Positions 11,393 through 20,274 of a stretch of DNA of 64,000 bases are shown in pieces. The DNA lies in contig NZ_LMDE01000001.1 in the NCBI RefSeq assembly GCF_001425025.1, positions 602,751 to 666,750 of the forward strand. The letters are read 5' to 3'. The stretch is from Nocardioides sp. Root122 (GTDB lineage Bacteria; Actinomycetota; Actinomycetes; Propionibacteriales; Nocardioidaceae). How positions within the stretch are numbered: the first letter of the stretch is position 1; every line of letters starts with the position of its first letter. Both the position numbers and the translations under genes were made by a program. The notes under the pieces were generated by a model. It made no database searches. It was not told where the DNA came from and worked only from the letters and a program-made list of their open reading frames with translations.

Positions 11393-13377
11393 GCACAGAG
11401 GCACCCGCCAAGGACGGACAGCTGAAGGAGACCGATCGGATCCAGTCGGGCCCCGGCCCGGGTCGCGGCCCGATGGGCGGCGGCATGATCGGGCAGAAGG
11501 CCGACACGTTCTGGCCCTCGCTCAAGCGGCTGCTCGCGCGGCTGCGTCCCGAGCGCTCCAAGGCGTACGCCGTTGTCGTGCTCACCGCGCTCAGCGTCGT
11601 CGCGATGGCCATCGGCCCCAAGATCCTCGGCCGGGCCACCGACCTGATCTTCGCCGGCCTGCTCGGTCGTGACGTGTTCAGCACCGGCGCGACCCAGGAG
11701 CAGGCCATCGAGGCGCTGCGGGCGCGCGGCGAGGACAACCGGGCCGACATGCTCGCGTCGATGGACCTCACCGACGGGGTCGACTTCTCGGCCGTCGCCG
11801 ACGTGCTCCTGCTCGTGCTCGCGGTCTACGTCGCCGGCTCGCTGCTGGCGTGGCTCGCCGGCTACCTCCTCAACGACGTCGTCCAGGGGACCGTGCTGCG
11901 GATGCGGTCCGAGGTCGAGGACAAGGTGCACCGGCTGCCGCTGGGCTACTTCGACAAGCAGCCGCGCGGCGAGCTGCTGAGCCGGGTCACCAACGACATC
12001 GACAACGTCAGCCAGACCCTGCAGCAGACGATGAGCCAGCTGCTCAACTCGTTGCTCACCGTGGTCGCGGTGCTGGTGATGATGTTCTACATCTCGCCGC
12101 TGCTGGCCCTCGTCGCCCTCGTCTCGGTGCCGATCTCGATGGTCGTCACCGGTGCGGTGATGAAGCGCTCGCAGGGCATGTTCATCCAGCAGTGGCGGCG
12201 CACCGGCACCCTCAACGCCCACATCGAGGAGACCTTCTCCGGCCACGCGATCGTCAAGGTGTTCGGTCGTCAGGCCGAGGCCGAGCGGGTCTTCGCCGAG
12301 CAGAACGACGAGCTCTACCAGGCGTCGTACGGCGCCCAGTTCGTCAGCGGCCTGATCATGCCGATCATGATGTTCGTCGGGAACCTGAACTACGTCGTGA
12401 TCGCGGTCCTCGGCGGCCTGCGGGTCGCCAGCGGGAGCATGTCGCTCGGTGACGTGCAGGCGTTCATCCAGTACACCCGCCAGTTCACGCAGCCGCTGAC
12501 GCAGGTCGCCTCGATGATCAACCTGCTCCAGTCGGGCGTCGCCTCCGCCGAGCGCGTCTTCGAGCTGCTCGACGCCCCGGAGGAGACGCTCGACGAGCAG
12601 GGCCGCCCGGCCGCGGCCGTGGACGCCCACGGTGAGGTGCGCTTCGAGGACGTGTCCTTCTCCTACGACCCCGAGCGCCCGCTGATCCAGCACCTCGACC
12701 TGGTCGCCCGCCCCGGCAGCACCGTCGCGATCGTCGGGCCGACCGGCGCCGGCAAGACCACCATGGTCAACCTGGTGATGCGGTTCTACGACCCGCAGTC
12801 GGGCCGGATCCTCATCGACGGCGTCGACGTGGCGTCCATCCCGCGCGGAGTGCTGCGCAGCCGGATCGGGATGGTGCTCCAGGACACCTGGCTCTTCGCG
12901 GGCACGATCCGCGACAACATCGCCTACGGCCGGCCCGACGCGACCGAGGAGCAGATCCTCGAGGCGGCGCGGGCGACGTTCGTGGACCGCTTCGTGCACT
13001 CGCTGCCTGACGGCTACGACACGCACATCGACGAGGACGGCTCCAACCTGTCGGCCGGCGAGCGGCAGCTGGTGACGATCGCCCGCGCGTTCCTCTCCGA
13101 CCCGGCGCTGCTGATCCTCGACGAGGCGACCTCGTCGGTCGACACCCGCACCGAGCTGCTGCTCCAGCAGGCGATGGCGGCGCTGCGCTCGGACCGTACG
13201 TCGTTCGTCATCGCGCACCGGCTCTCCACGATCCGCGACGCCGACCTGATCCTGGTCATGGAGGAGGGCTCGATCGTCGAGCAGGGGTCGCACGAGGAGC
13301 TGCTCGAGGCCGGCGGCGCCTATGCCCGGCTGTACCAGTCGCAGTTCGAGGCGCCGGTCGAGGAAGCGGTCCGTTAA
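11389..13377 (+). CDS. ABC exporter half-transporter, catalytic-site subunit
   Basis: 662 residues with an extended, Gly/Pro-rich cytoplasmic N-terminus (GPGPGRGPMGGGMIG), six membrane helices including an inserted soluble loop around residues 85-135, and a C-terminal NBD. Walker A is GPTGAGKTT, the signature is NLSAGERQL, Walker B is LLILDEATSSVD with the catalytic Glu, and the H-loop is VIAHRLSTIRD. The motifs are canonical apart from the signature variant, so it complements the degenerate partner upstream. Together they form an exporter, probably of hydrophobic or toxic compounds. Confidence 0.93.
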   Translation: MSTEAPAKDGQLKETDRIQSGPGPGRGPMGGGMIGQKADTFWPSLKRLLARLRPERSKAYAVVVLTALSVVAMAIGPKILGRATDLIFAGLLGRDVFSTGATQEQAIEALRARGEDNRADMLASMDLTDGVDFSAVADVLLLVLAVYVAGSLLAWLAGYLLNDVVQGTVLRMRSEVEDKVHRLPLGYFDKQPRGELLSRVTNDIDNVSQTLQQTMSQLLNSLLTVVAVLVMMFYISPLLALVALVSVPISMVVTGAVMKRSQGMFIQQWRRTGTLNAHIEETFSGHAIVKVFGRQAEAERVFAEQNDELYQASYGAQFVSGLIMPIMMFVGNLNYVVIAVLGGLRVASGSMSLGDVQAFIQYTRQFTQPLTQVASMINLLQSGVASAERVFELLDAPEETLDEQGRPAAAVDAHGEVRFEDVSFSYDPERPLIQHLDLVARPGSTVAIVGPTGAGKTTMVNLVMRFYDPQSGRILIDGVDVASIPRGVLRSRIGMVLQDTWLFAGTIRDNIAYGRPDATEEQILEAARATFVDRFVHSLPDGYDTHIDEDGSNLSAGERQLVTIARAFLSDPALLILDEATSSVDTRTELLLQQAMAALRSDRTSFVIAHRLSTIRDADLILVMEEGSIVEQGSHEELLEAGGAYARLYQSQFEAPVEEAVR

Positions 13378-13381
13378 CCCG

Positions 13382-13410
13382 TTGAGCGGGGCCGAGGTGC
13401 GACGTAGGTT
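13382..13410 (+). promoter_or_regulatory. Candidate sigma-A promoter for the leader RNA
   Basis: TTGAGC (13382-13387) and TAGGTT (13405-13410) are separated by exactly 17 bp. They lie just after the ABC stop codon and about 13 bp before an unusually strong Shine-Dalgarno sequence. This is inference from spacing and consensus only. Confidence 0.45.
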
Positions 13411-13416
13411 GGGCGC

Positions 13417-13620
13417 ACACGGAAAGGAGGTGATCCGAAGAATGAGTTCTTTTCGGATGAGTGAGGTGGCTGCCCGCTAAGGCAGCCCGGTCCGCCGACA
13501 GCTGCCGGCGAATCCACTGCAGCCACCCGACCCGCAGGCTCCCGGCACCATCCACCGGGGCCCCTCTCCGAGGGGCAGCAGGCCTGCGGGTCGCTGCATG
13601 TCCGGGCGTGTGGCCCGGGT
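13417..13620 (+). ncRNA. Structured leader / attenuator-like RNA with mutually exclusive stems
   Basis: Between the ABC operon and the MFS gene lies about 200 nt of dense secondary structure. GGCTGCC/GGCAGCC forms a 7-bp hairpin (13468-13487) over the stop of a 12-codon ORF. The same strand can instead pair over 9 bp as 13465-13473 with 13519-13527. Downstream, an 11-bp perfect stem (13528-13538 with 13583-13593) encloses a GCCCCT/AGGGGC hairpin, and a further CCGGGC/GCCCGG hairpin follows at 13602-13618. A tiny ORF with competing stems is typical of ribosome-controlled attenuation. No known RNA family is recognised, and a free-standing small RNA remains possible. Confidence 0.5.
13442..13480 (+). 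CDS. Leader peptide candidate MSSFRMSEVAAR
   Basis: A 12-residue ORF, ATG at 13442 and TAA at 13478-13480. It is preceded at 13423-13436 by AAAGGAGGTGATCC, a 14-nt match to the full anti-Shine-Dalgarno end of 16S rRNA, six bases before the ATG. The start codon lies in the loop of a TCCGAA/TTCGGA hairpin and the stop codon lies in the first attenuator hairpin. The ribosome site is far stronger than those of neighbouring genes, which argues for real translation or ribosome capture. Confidence 0.45.
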   Translation: MSSFRMSEVAAR

Positions 13621-13634
13621 CTCGTGCCGCGGAC

Positions 13635-13691
13635 TTGGCGTCCGACGCGCAGCGGCATATGGTTGTTCTACACAACTATTGCGGTGCGCAA
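13635..13691 (+). promoter_or_regulatory. MFS promoter with two overlapping MarR-type dyads
   Basis: TTGGCG (13635-13640), 17 bp, TATGGT (13658-13663). Immediately after the -10 are two inverted repeats, GTTGT-TCTAC-ACAAC at 13662-13676 and TTGCG-GTG-CGCAA at 13679-13691. They cover the predicted transcription start, as expected for repression by the MarR protein encoded downstream at 15304. Confidence 0.6.
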
Positions 13692-13711
13692 CCAAGATCT
13701 GAAGGAACGAC

Positions 13712-15307
13712 GTGACCCAGGCTCCCCCCGTCTCCGCCGAGCAGGCCGGACAGATGACCCACCGTGAGGTGCTCGAGGCCCTCAGCGGGCTCCTGCTCGC
13801 GATGTTCGTCGCGATGCTCTCCAGCACCATCGTCAGCAACGCGCTGCCGACGATCGTCGACGACCTCGAGGGCAGCCAGACGGGCTACACCTGGGTCGTC
13901 GTGGCCACCATGCTGGCGATGACCGCGACCACCCCGATCTGGGGCAAGTTCGCCGACCTCTTCGACAAGAAGCTGCTCGTGCAGTCGGCCCTCGTCATCT
14001 TCTCCGTGGGCTCGCTCGTCGCCGGGTTCGCGCCCTCCATGGAGGTCCTGATCGGAGCCCGCGTGATCCAGGGCCTCGGCGTCGGTGGTCTGACCGCCCT
14101 CGTCCAGGTCGTGATCGCCACGATGGTCTCCCCGCGTGAGCGCGGCCGCTACAGCGGCTACATCGGTGCGGTGTTCGCCCTCGCCACGGTCAGCGGACCG
14201 CTCGTCGGTGGCGTGCTGGTGGACACCGTCGGCTGGCGCTGGTGCTTCTTCGCCGGCCTCCCGGTCGCCGCCCTCGCCTTCGTCGTCCTGCAGAAGACGC
14301 TGCGCCTGCCCGTCGTGAGGCGCGACGTCTCGATCGACTACCTCGGCGCCTTCCTCCTGGTCGGTGGCGTGTCGATCCTGCTCATCTGGGTCTCCCTCGG
14401 CGGCCAGAACTTCGAGTGGGTCTCGTGGACCAGCGCGCTGCTGGTCGTCGGCGCCATCGCCGTGATCGGCGCGGCGATCCACGTCGAGGCCAACGTCGCC
14501 ACGGACCCCGTCATCCCGCTGCGGCTCTTCAAGGACCGCACCCTGACCCTCGCGACCATCGCCTCGGTGCTGATCGGCGTCGCGATGTTCGGCTCGACGG
14601 TCTACCTCAGCCTCTACTTCCAGCGCGCCAAGGACATGAGCCCGACCGAGGCCGGCCTGATGTCGATCTGCATGGTCGGTGGCCTCCTCGTCTCGAGCAT
14701 CATCAGCGGCCGCATCATCACCACGACCGGCCTCTGGAAGCGCTGGCTCGTCGGCGGCATGGTCGCCGTCATCGCCGGCATCGCGCTGCTCTCCACGATC
14801 GACGCGAGCACCCCGCTGTGGCGCACCGGCCTCTTCATGGCGGTCCTCGGCCTCGGCCTCGGTGCCACGATGCAGAACCTCGTGCTCGCCGTGCAGAACA
14901 CCATCGCCCTGTCCGACATGGGCGCCGGCTCGTCCGTGGTCGCGTTCTTCCGGTCGCTCGGTGGCTCGGTCGGCATCGCCGCGCTGGGTGCCGTCCTGGC
15001 CCACCAGGTCGCCGACGCCGTGAAGAGCGGCCTCACCGCGCTCGTCACCGCGCACCCCGAGCTCGCCGCCGAGGTCGGTCACCAGACCGGCGGCATCCCC
15101 GACGTCTCCACGATGCCGGCGCCGATCCGCGCGATCTTCGAGAGCGCCTTCGGCGACGCGACGGGTCACATCTTCCTGGTCGCGCTCCCGTTCGCGATCG
15201 GCGCCCTCATCGCGGTGCTCTTCATCAAGGAGGCCCCCCTGCGGACGTCGGTGAAGCGCGACGACGAGCTCATGGCTGAGATCTCCCCAGCGTCCCCGCA
15301 GGCATGA
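13712..15307 (+). CDS. MFS multidrug exporter, DHA2 (14-helix) family
   Basis: 531 residues from GTG 13712. It has the motifs of EmrB/QacA-type drug:H+ antiporters: motif D1 in LLAMFVAMLSSTIVSNALPTIVDDL, motif A GKFADLFDKKLL, motif B in GARVIQGLGVGGL, and motif C in ATVSGPLVGGVLVD. About fourteen membrane helices are visible. The stop overlaps the MarR gene start (ATGA at 15304-15307), so exporter and regulator are coexpressed. The upstream region holds a structured leader and operator dyads. Confidence 0.92.
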   Translation: MTQAPPVSAEQAGQMTHREVLEALSGLLLAMFVAMLSSTIVSNALPTIVDDLEGSQTGYTWVVVATMLAMTATTPIWGKFADLFDKKLLVQSALVIFSVGSLVAGFAPSMEVLIGARVIQGLGVGGLTALVQVVIATMVSPRERGRYSGYIGAVFALATVSGPLVGGVLVDTVGWRWCFFAGLPVAALAFVVLQKTLRLPVVRRDVSIDYLGAFLLVGGVSILLIWVSLGGQNFEWVSWTSALLVVGAIAVIGAAIHVEANVATDPVIPLRLFKDRTLTLATIASVLIGVAMFGSTVYLSLYFQRAKDMSPTEAGLMSICMVGGLLVSSIISGRIITTTGLWKRWLVGGMVAVIAGIALLSTIDASTPLWRTGLFMAVLGLGLGATMQNLVLAVQNTIALSDMGAGSSVVAFFRSLGGSVGIAALGAVLAHQVADAVKSGLTALVTAHPELAAEVGHQTGGIPDVSTMPAPIRAIFESAFGDATGHIFLVALPFAIGALIAVLFIKEAPLRTSVKRDDELMAEISPASPQA

Positions 15308-15801
15308 GCACCACCACGGACCCCGGCCCGGCCACGCAGGCCGGTGCGGACGCCGGCACGAGCGACAGGTACGACGACCTCCGCAGCATCGAGGCCGAGG
15401 TCGGCACGCTGATCCGCAGGGTGAAGCGGGTGATGGGCGAGCGGGCGCGGGAGATCCACCCGGACCTCCACCCGATCACCTACTTCATCCTCACCCACCT
15501 GGCCGTCCACGGCCCGCTCCGCGGCGCAGACCTGTCCGATGCGTTCGGCATGGACAAGGGCGGGGTCAGCCGGCAGGTGCAGACGCTCGTCGACCTCGGT
15601 CTCGTCGAGCGCCAGCCCGACGCCGAGGACCGGCGGGCGATCCTGCTCGACGCCACCGACGAGGGCCGGCAGCGGCTGCGCACCGTCTCCCGCAACCGCA
15701 GTGACCGCTTCGACCAGCGGCTCGCCCACTGGAGCGACGCCGAGCTGGCGACGTTCGCGCGCCAGCTGGCGTCGTACAACCGGGCTCTCTCCGACGACTG
15801 A
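15304..15801 (+). CDS. MarR-family regulator of the MFS exporter
   Basis: 165 residues with a central winged helix: PLRGADLSDAFGMDKGGVSRQVQTLVDLGLVERQPDAEDRRAILLDATDEGRQRL, including the DRR wing tip. The N-terminal 25 residues are low-complexity (Thr, Gly, Ala). The overlap with the exporter gene and the dyads near 13.67 kb suggest autoregulation of the two-gene operon, relieved by an aromatic or drug ligand (family knowledge). Confidence 0.9.
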   Translation: MSTTTDPGPATQAGADAGTSDRYDDLRSIEAEVGTLIRRVKRVMGERAREIHPDLHPITYFILTHLAVHGPLRGADLSDAFGMDKGGVSRQVQTLVDLGLVERQPDAEDRRAILLDATDEGRQRLRTVSRNRSDRFDQRLAHWSDAELATFARQLASYNRALSDD

Positions 15802-15822
15802 GCTCGGCGCCCACAACGACCT

Positions 15823-15895
15823 CCGCCTCCGGCGGATCCGTCATCCCGGCCCGCACCCATGGGTGCCGGTTCGGATGACGGATCGCCGGAGGCGG
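15823..15895. terminator. Long hairpin between convergent marR and the glucosidase gene
   Basis: CCGCCTCCGGCGGATCCGTC... at 15823-15846 pairs with 15873-15895 over 23 bp, with a single bulged G. The loop itself contains CACCCATGGGTG. It is placed between convergent genes and probably acts as a bidirectional terminator. Confidence 0.65.
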
Positions 15896-15912
15896 GTTCG
15901 TCTGTCGGCAGG

Positions 15913-17511
15913 TCAGCGGAGCCAGGCGGCCGTGTCGGGGGGCAGGGTGCCGTCGACGGGGCCGCTGGTCATCAGCACCTCGCCCTCGGGCAGCTCGATC
16001 GGCGCCGTGCCGCAGTTGAGCGCGACGGTCAGCGGCCCGCGCCGGAAGGCGAGCACGTCGGTGCCGAGATCGAGCAGCTCGACCTTGTCGCCAGCGGTCC
16101 ACGCGAAGTCGGCCCGCACGCGCAGCGCGTCGCGGTAGAACGCGAGCGTCGAGGTCGGGTCGGCGGCCTGCGCCTCGACGGTGAGCCCGGCCCAGTCCGC
16201 CGGCTGCGGGATCCACGGCTGCGCCGTTCCCGGCCCGAAGGCGTACGGCGCCTGCGTGCCGCCCCACGGGATCGGCACCCGGCAGCCGTCGCGGCCGACC
16301 TCGCCGGTGCGCAGGAAGGACGGGTCCTGCCGGTCCTCGGGGGCGACGTCGACCTGCTCGAGGCCGAGCTCCTCGCCCTGGTAGAGGTAGCTGGAGCCGG
16401 GCAGCGACAGCATGGTGAGGGTCGCGGCGCGGGCGCGGGCGAGGCCCTGGGTGCCGCCGCCGTAGCGAGTCGTGTGGCGTACGACGTCGTGGTTGCTGAG
16501 CACCCACGTCGGTGAGGCGCCGACCGGCTCGACCGCCGCGAGGGTGTCGGTGATGACCTTCGCGAACGCCTCGGCCGACCAGTCGGTGAGGAGCCAGGCG
16601 AAGTTGAACGCCTGGTCGAGCTCGTCGGGACGCACGAACGCCGCCATCGACTCCGGCGTCTGGGTCCAGGCCTCGGCGACCGCCATCTTGTCCGGACCGG
16701 CCTCGTCGAGGAGCTTGTGCCAGGAGCGGTAGACGTCGTGGACCTCGGGCTGGTCCCACATCGGCTCGTCCTTGAGGTCGAGCGAGACCATCGAGTGGTC
16801 GGTGTTGACCTGGCCGGAGCTCGGGCGCTCGTCGCCCTCGACCTCCTGGTCGCGCAGCGACTCGACCTTGAACAGGCCGTGGGCCACGTCGATGCGGAAG
16901 CCGTCGACGCCCCGGTCGAGCCAGAAGCGCAGCACGTCCTCGAACATCGCTGGGACCTCGGGGTTGCGCCAGTCGAGGTCGGGCTGGGTGGAGTCGAAGA
17001 GGTGGAGGTACCACTGGCCGTCGTCGACCTGCGTCCAGGCGGGGCCGCCGAAGACCGAGCCCCAGTTGTTGGGCAGCTCGCCCTCGGGGGCGTCGCGGAA
17101 GAGGTAGCGGGCGCGCTCGGGACTGCCCGGACCGGCGGCCAGCGCGGCCTGGAACCACGCGTGCTCGCTGGAGGTGTGGTTGGGCACGATGTCCACCACG
17201 ACCCGCAGGCCGAGCTCGTGGGCCCGGGCGATCAGGTCGTCGGCGTCGGACAGCTTGCCGAAGAGCGGGTCGACGTCCATGTAGTCGGCGACGTCGTAGC
17301 CGTGGTCGTGCTGCGGCGAGGTGTAGAACGGCGTGATCCACAGCGCGTCGACGCCCAGCTCGGCCAGGTGCGGGAGCCTCGAGGTGATGCCCGGGAGGTC
17401 ACCGATGCCGTCCCCGTCGCTGTCGGCGAAGCTGCGGACGTAGACCTGGTAGACGACGGCGTTGCGCCACCAGTACGTGGTTGGATCGTTCAAATCGGCC
17501 ATGCGGCCCAT
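15913..17511 (-). CDS. GH13 alpha-glucosidase / trehalose-synthase-like enzyme
   Basis: 532 residues. The (beta/alpha)8 GH13 regions are intact: region [12 protein letters not shown], region [13 protein letters not shown] with the nucleophile Asp, region III MAVAEAW with the acid/base Glu, and region [11 protein letters not shown] with the transition-state Asp. The N-terminal [29 protein letters not shown] and the short C-terminal beta domain fit oligo-1,6-glucosidase/alpha-glucosidase subfamilies. No signal peptide is present, so it is cytoplasmic. The start could be 17511 or the ATG at 17502; neither has a strong ribosome site. Confidence 0.9.
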   Translation of the reverse strand: MGRMADLNDPTTYWWRNAVVYQVYVRSFADSDGDGIGDLPGITSRLPHLAELGVDALWITPFYTSPQHDHGYDVADYMDVDPLFGKLSDADDLIARAHELGLRVVVDIVPNHTSSEHAWFQAALAAGPGSPERARYLFRDAPEGELPNNWGSVFGGPAWTQVDDGQWYLHLFDSTQPDLDWRNPEVPAMFEDVLRFWLDRGVDGFRIDVAHGLFKVESLRDQEVEGDERPSSGQVNTDHSMVSLDLKDEPMWDQPEVHDVYRSWHKLLDEAGPDKMAVAEAWTQTPESMAAFVRPDELDQAFNFAWLLTDWSAEAFAKVITDTLAAVEPVGASPTWVLSNHDVVRHTTRYGGGTQGLARARAATLTMLSLPGSSYLYQGEELGLEQVDVAPEDRQDPSFLRTGEVGRDGCRVPIPWGGTQAPYAFGPGTAQPWIPQPADWAGLTVEAQAADPTSTLAFYRDALRVRADFAWTAGDKVELLDLGTDVLAFRRGPLTVALNCGTAPIELPEGEVLMTSGPVDGTLPPDTAAWLR

Positions 17512-17536
17512 CTTCTCAACACCACCGCCCGTCCGG

Positions 17537-18322
17537 TCAACCCGGGACCCGGCCTCCGAACGCGGCCGGGTCGACGGCGATCCACACGTGCTCGGCGGTC
17601 GCGACCACTCGCCCGTCGGCGTCGTACAGCGTCGAGGCGGTGAAGGTCTTGCGGCCGTCCTGGCCGCGGCCCTCGCCGACGACGACGTGCTGCTCGCCGA
17701 TGACCGGGAGGTCGTCGACCCGTGCGGTCATCCGGCCGAGCACCATGAGCCGCTCGGTGAGGTCGCCGGCCCAGCCGCCGATGCAGTCGAGCGCCGCCCA
17801 CGTGGAGGCGAGCGAGGCGCGGGTGTGCTCGTCGACGTAGGTGTGCCAGTCCTCGTGCAGGCTCGGGTGCGGGGTCCACGCGGCGGCCACCAGGTCGCCG
17901 TCGGGCCCGGCCCCGATGCGGCCGGGGAAGATCCGCAGGCCGTCGCCCTCCTCGCGGCCGGTGCCGCAGGCGAAGCAGGTGGGGAAGGGGTGGAAGTCGT
18001 GACCCGGGTACGACGACGCGGCGGCTGCAGCCGTCCCGGGGCCGACCGGGTCGACCTCGCGCAGCTCGTGGTCGGCCCGCCGGGCCGTCGCGACCACCGC
18101 ACCGTCGACGCTCGCGGTCAGCAGCCCGTCCTCGTCGGACACGGTCATGACCGTGTCGAGCGGAGGCGGCCGTCGCAGCGACACCTCGATCGTCGGCCAG
18201 CTGTCGCAGCGGTTGTCGGGGGAGTCCGCGTCGTCCAGCGCGGCCAGCGCTCCGGCCGTCCAGCCGCCGTTGCCCGAGTCCGGTGGGCCGCAGAACCGCT
18301 GCGGCACGATGAGTTCGCTCAC
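17537..18322 (-). CDS. Hotdog-fold thioesterase-like protein
   Basis: 261 residues from GTG 18322. It contains a DSGNGGWTAGALAA N-terminus, HDFHPFPTCFACGTGR in the centre and CIGGWAGDLTERLMVLGRMTARV. This pattern is seen in actinobacterial double-hotdog proteins annotated only as thioesterase-like. A Cys pair (CFAC) is conserved in this group. Its substrate is unknown. It diverges from the DtxR gene with about 54 bp between starts. Confidence 0.65.
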   Translation of the reverse strand: MSELIVPQRFCGPPDSGNGGWTAGALAALDDADSPDNRCDSWPTIEVSLRRPPPLDTVMTVSDEDGLLTASVDGAVVATARRADHELREVDPVGPGTAAAAASSYPGHDFHPFPTCFACGTGREEGDGLRIFPGRIGAGPDGDLVAAAWTPHPSLHEDWHTYVDEHTRASLASTWAALDCIGGWAGDLTERLMVLGRMTARVDDLPVIGEQHVVVGEGRGQDGRKTFTASTLYDADGRVVATAEHVWIAVDPAAFGGRVPG

Positions 18323-18376
18323 CCGCCTCACTGTGCCACGGGACGAGGGGCTGTCGCAGTTGGCGGATGGGACACA

Positions 18377-19066
18377 ATGTCCACCGTGAGCGACCTGATC
18401 GACACCACCGAGATGTACCTCCGCACGATCTACGAGCTCGTGGAGGAGGGCATCGTCCCGCTGCGTGCGCGCATCGCGGAGCGCCTGCACCAGTCGGGCC
18501 CGACCGTCTCCCAGACGGTCGCGCGGATGGAGCGCGACGGTCTGCTGACCGTGCAGGGTGACCGGCACCTCGAGCTCACCGAGGAGGGCCAGGTCCTCGC
18601 GACCCGGGTCATGCGCAAGCACCGGCTCGCCGAGCGCCTGCTGACCGACGTCATCGGCCTGGACTGGGAGCTCGTCCACGCCGAGGCCTGCCGCTGGGAG
18701 CACGTGATGTCCGAGACCGTCGAGCGCCGGCTGCTCGAGCTGCTCGACCACCCGACCGAGTCCCCCTACGGCAACCCGATCCCCGGCCTCGACGAGCTCG
18801 GCGACCTGCGCTCGGAGGGCTTCATGGACAACGTCGAGCCGCTGTCGGCCGCCGCCACGTCCGAGGACGCGCGGGTCCACGTGAAGCGGATCTCCGAGGA
18901 GATGCAGAAGGACGAGGACCTGATGGGCCTGCTCCGCCGCGTCGGCGCGCTGCCCGGCAAGACCGTCACCATCGCCCGCACCGACGAGGGCATCCTCATC
19001 GGCTCCGGCGGCGAGACCGCCGAGCTGGTGGTCGAGGCGGCCGAGCACATCTTCGTGCGCCGCTGA
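18377..19066 (+). CDS. DtxR/IdeR-family metal-dependent repressor
   Basis: 229 residues from ATG 18377 (GTG at 18386 possible). The winged helix covers EMYLRTIYELVEEGIVPLRARIAERLHQSGPTVSQTVARMERDGLL. It is followed by the dimerisation domain with metal ligands in HRLAERLLTDVIGLDWELVHAEACRWEHVMS, and a C-terminal SH3-like domain. Such proteins repress iron-uptake genes (or Mn genes) when charged with Fe2+. The length is that of full three-domain IdeR. Confidence 0.92.
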   Translation: MSTVSDLIDTTEMYLRTIYELVEEGIVPLRARIAERLHQSGPTVSQTVARMERDGLLTVQGDRHLELTEEGQVLATRVMRKHRLAERLLTDVIGLDWELVHAEACRWEHVMSETVERRLLELLDHPTESPYGNPIPGLDELGDLRSEGFMDNVEPLSAAATSEDARVHVKRISEEMQKDEDLMGLLRRVGALPGKTVTIARTDEGILIGSGGETAELVVEAAEHIFVRR

Positions 19067-19073
19067 GCCTCTC

Positions 19074-19949
19074 TCAGTGATCCCCGGCTGGCCGGGGATC
19101 GCTGAACATGTCGGCCCGCGCACGGCCTGACAAGTCCAGCGAACGCCTGACAAGCTCGGTGAGGAACTCGCTGCAGCCGACCTCGAGCTTGTACGACGCC
19201 AGCTCGTCGCCGCGGGTCGTGCCACGGTTGACGATGACGACCGGCGTGCCTCCCTGGGCCGCGCGCTTCACGAACCGGAGGCCGCTCATCACCGTCAGCG
19301 ACGACCCGGCGACCAGCAGCGCTCCGCCCGTGCCGAGCGCCTCGACGGCCGCGTAGCAGCGGGCGACCCGGTCGGCGGGGACGTTCTCGCCGAAGAACAC
19401 GACGTCGGGCTTGAGCGGCCCGCCGCACTCGCAGGTCGGCACGACGAAGTCGGACGTCTCGTCGAGGTCGACGTCACCGTCCGGGTTCGACGCGACCGCC
19501 CCGTGCCGCTCGATCCAGCCAGGGTTGAGCTCGTCGAGCACCCGCTCCAGCTCGGCCCGCGACGACGTGGCCCGGCAGGACAGGCAGACGACGTCGGCGA
19601 CCCGGCCGTGCAGCGCGACCATCCGTCGCGAGCCGGCGGCCTCGTGCAGGCCGTCGACGTTCTGGGTGATCAGCAGGAGCGGGTCGAGCGTGGTCAGCGC
19701 CCGGTGCCCGTCGTTGGGGGAGGCGTGGCCCATCCGCTGCCAGCCGACGTGACTGCGTGCCCAGTAGTGGCGCTGCGCCTCGGGGGTCGCCACGAACTCC
19801 TGGTAGGTCATCGGCGCGCGTGCGGGAGCGCCCGGCCCGCGGTAGTCGGGGATGCCGGAGTCGGTCGAGAGCCCGGCGCCGGTCAGCACGACCAGCGGCC
19901 GGCCGGTGAGCAGGTCGAGGGCCGAGTCCTCGAGCGCCGCCAACGTCAC
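19074..19949 (-). CDS. Sir2-family NAD-dependent protein deacylase
   Basis: 291 residues. NAD-binding motifs are GAGLSTDSGIPDYRG and TQNVDGLHEAAGS; the catalytic His is in ALHGRVADV. The zinc site is CLSC...CEC, and GSSLTV and IVNRG complete the Rossmann part. There is an insertion of about 20 residues between the zinc Cys pairs (LNPGWIERHGAVASNPDGDVDLDETSDF). Its product O-acetyl-ADP-ribose is a substrate of macro-domain proteins such as that at 1757. It overlaps the upstream DUF2277 gene by four bases. Confidence 0.93.
   Translation of the reverse strand: MTLAALEDSALDLLTGRPLVVLTGAGLSTDSGIPDYRGPGAPARAPMTYQEFVATPEAQRHYWARSHVGWQRMGHASPNDGHRALTTLDPLLLITQNVDGLHEAAGSRRMVALHGRVADVVCLSCRATSSRAELERVLDELNPGWIERHGAVASNPDGDVDLDETSDFVVPTCECGGPLKPDVVFFGENVPADRVARCYAAVEALGTGGALLVAGSSLTVMSGLRFVKRAAQGGTPVVIVNRGTTRGDELASYKLEVGCSEFLTELVRRSLDLSGRARADMFSDPRPAGDH
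19075..19104. terminator. Bidirectional terminator between dtxR and sir2
   Basis: GATCCCCGGC-TG-GCCGGGGATC is a perfect 10-bp stem (19079-19100). TCA/TGA flanks extend the pairing with mismatches. It lies inside the last codons of the convergent sirtuin gene, so the sirtuin's C-terminal residues are encoded by the hairpin. Confidence 0.7.
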
Positions 19950-20215
19950 GCGCCGTACCGCAGCTGCGCGCGCGCCCGGGCCTTGGCCGCCTCGACCTCG
20001 CGGTTCTTCGGGGGAGCGGTGGTCACCAGGTCCTGCAGCAGGTGCTCGGTGATGTGGGCGATCTCCTTGACGGCTGCGTAGAAGACCTCCTCGTTGGCCT
20101 GCGAGGGCTTGGTCGTCCCGGCCACCTTCCGGACGTACTGCAGCGCGGCGGCCGTGACCTCGTCACCCGTCGCGGGCGGCTCGAAGTTGTTCAGCGGGCG
20201 GATGTTGCGGCACAT
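19946..20215 (-). CDS. DUF2277 family protein
   Basis: 89 residues beginning MCRNIRPLNNFEPPATGDEV. This CRNIR.L.NFEPPAT signature defines DUF2277, a small conserved protein of unknown function in actinobacteria and other bacteria. The C-terminal half is helical (EEVFYAAVKEIAHITEHLLQDLV, then an Ala/Arg-rich tail). The stop codon overlaps the start of the sirtuin gene (ATGA), making a two-gene operon. Confidence 0.85.
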   Translation of the reverse strand: MCRNIRPLNNFEPPATGDEVTAAALQYVRKVAGTTKPSQANEEVFYAAVKEIAHITEHLLQDLVTTAPPKNREVEAAKARARAQLRYGA

Positions 20216-20274
20216 GGCCACGAGCGTACGCCGGAGGCGCGCGGCCCACCGCTGGTCGAGGAGCCCCTCCGTTG

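Noticed and set aside
9704..11404. 566-codon minus-strand frame opposite the first ABC gene
   Set aside because: His/Asp/Arg-rich shadow of the transporter; no ribosome site or domain.
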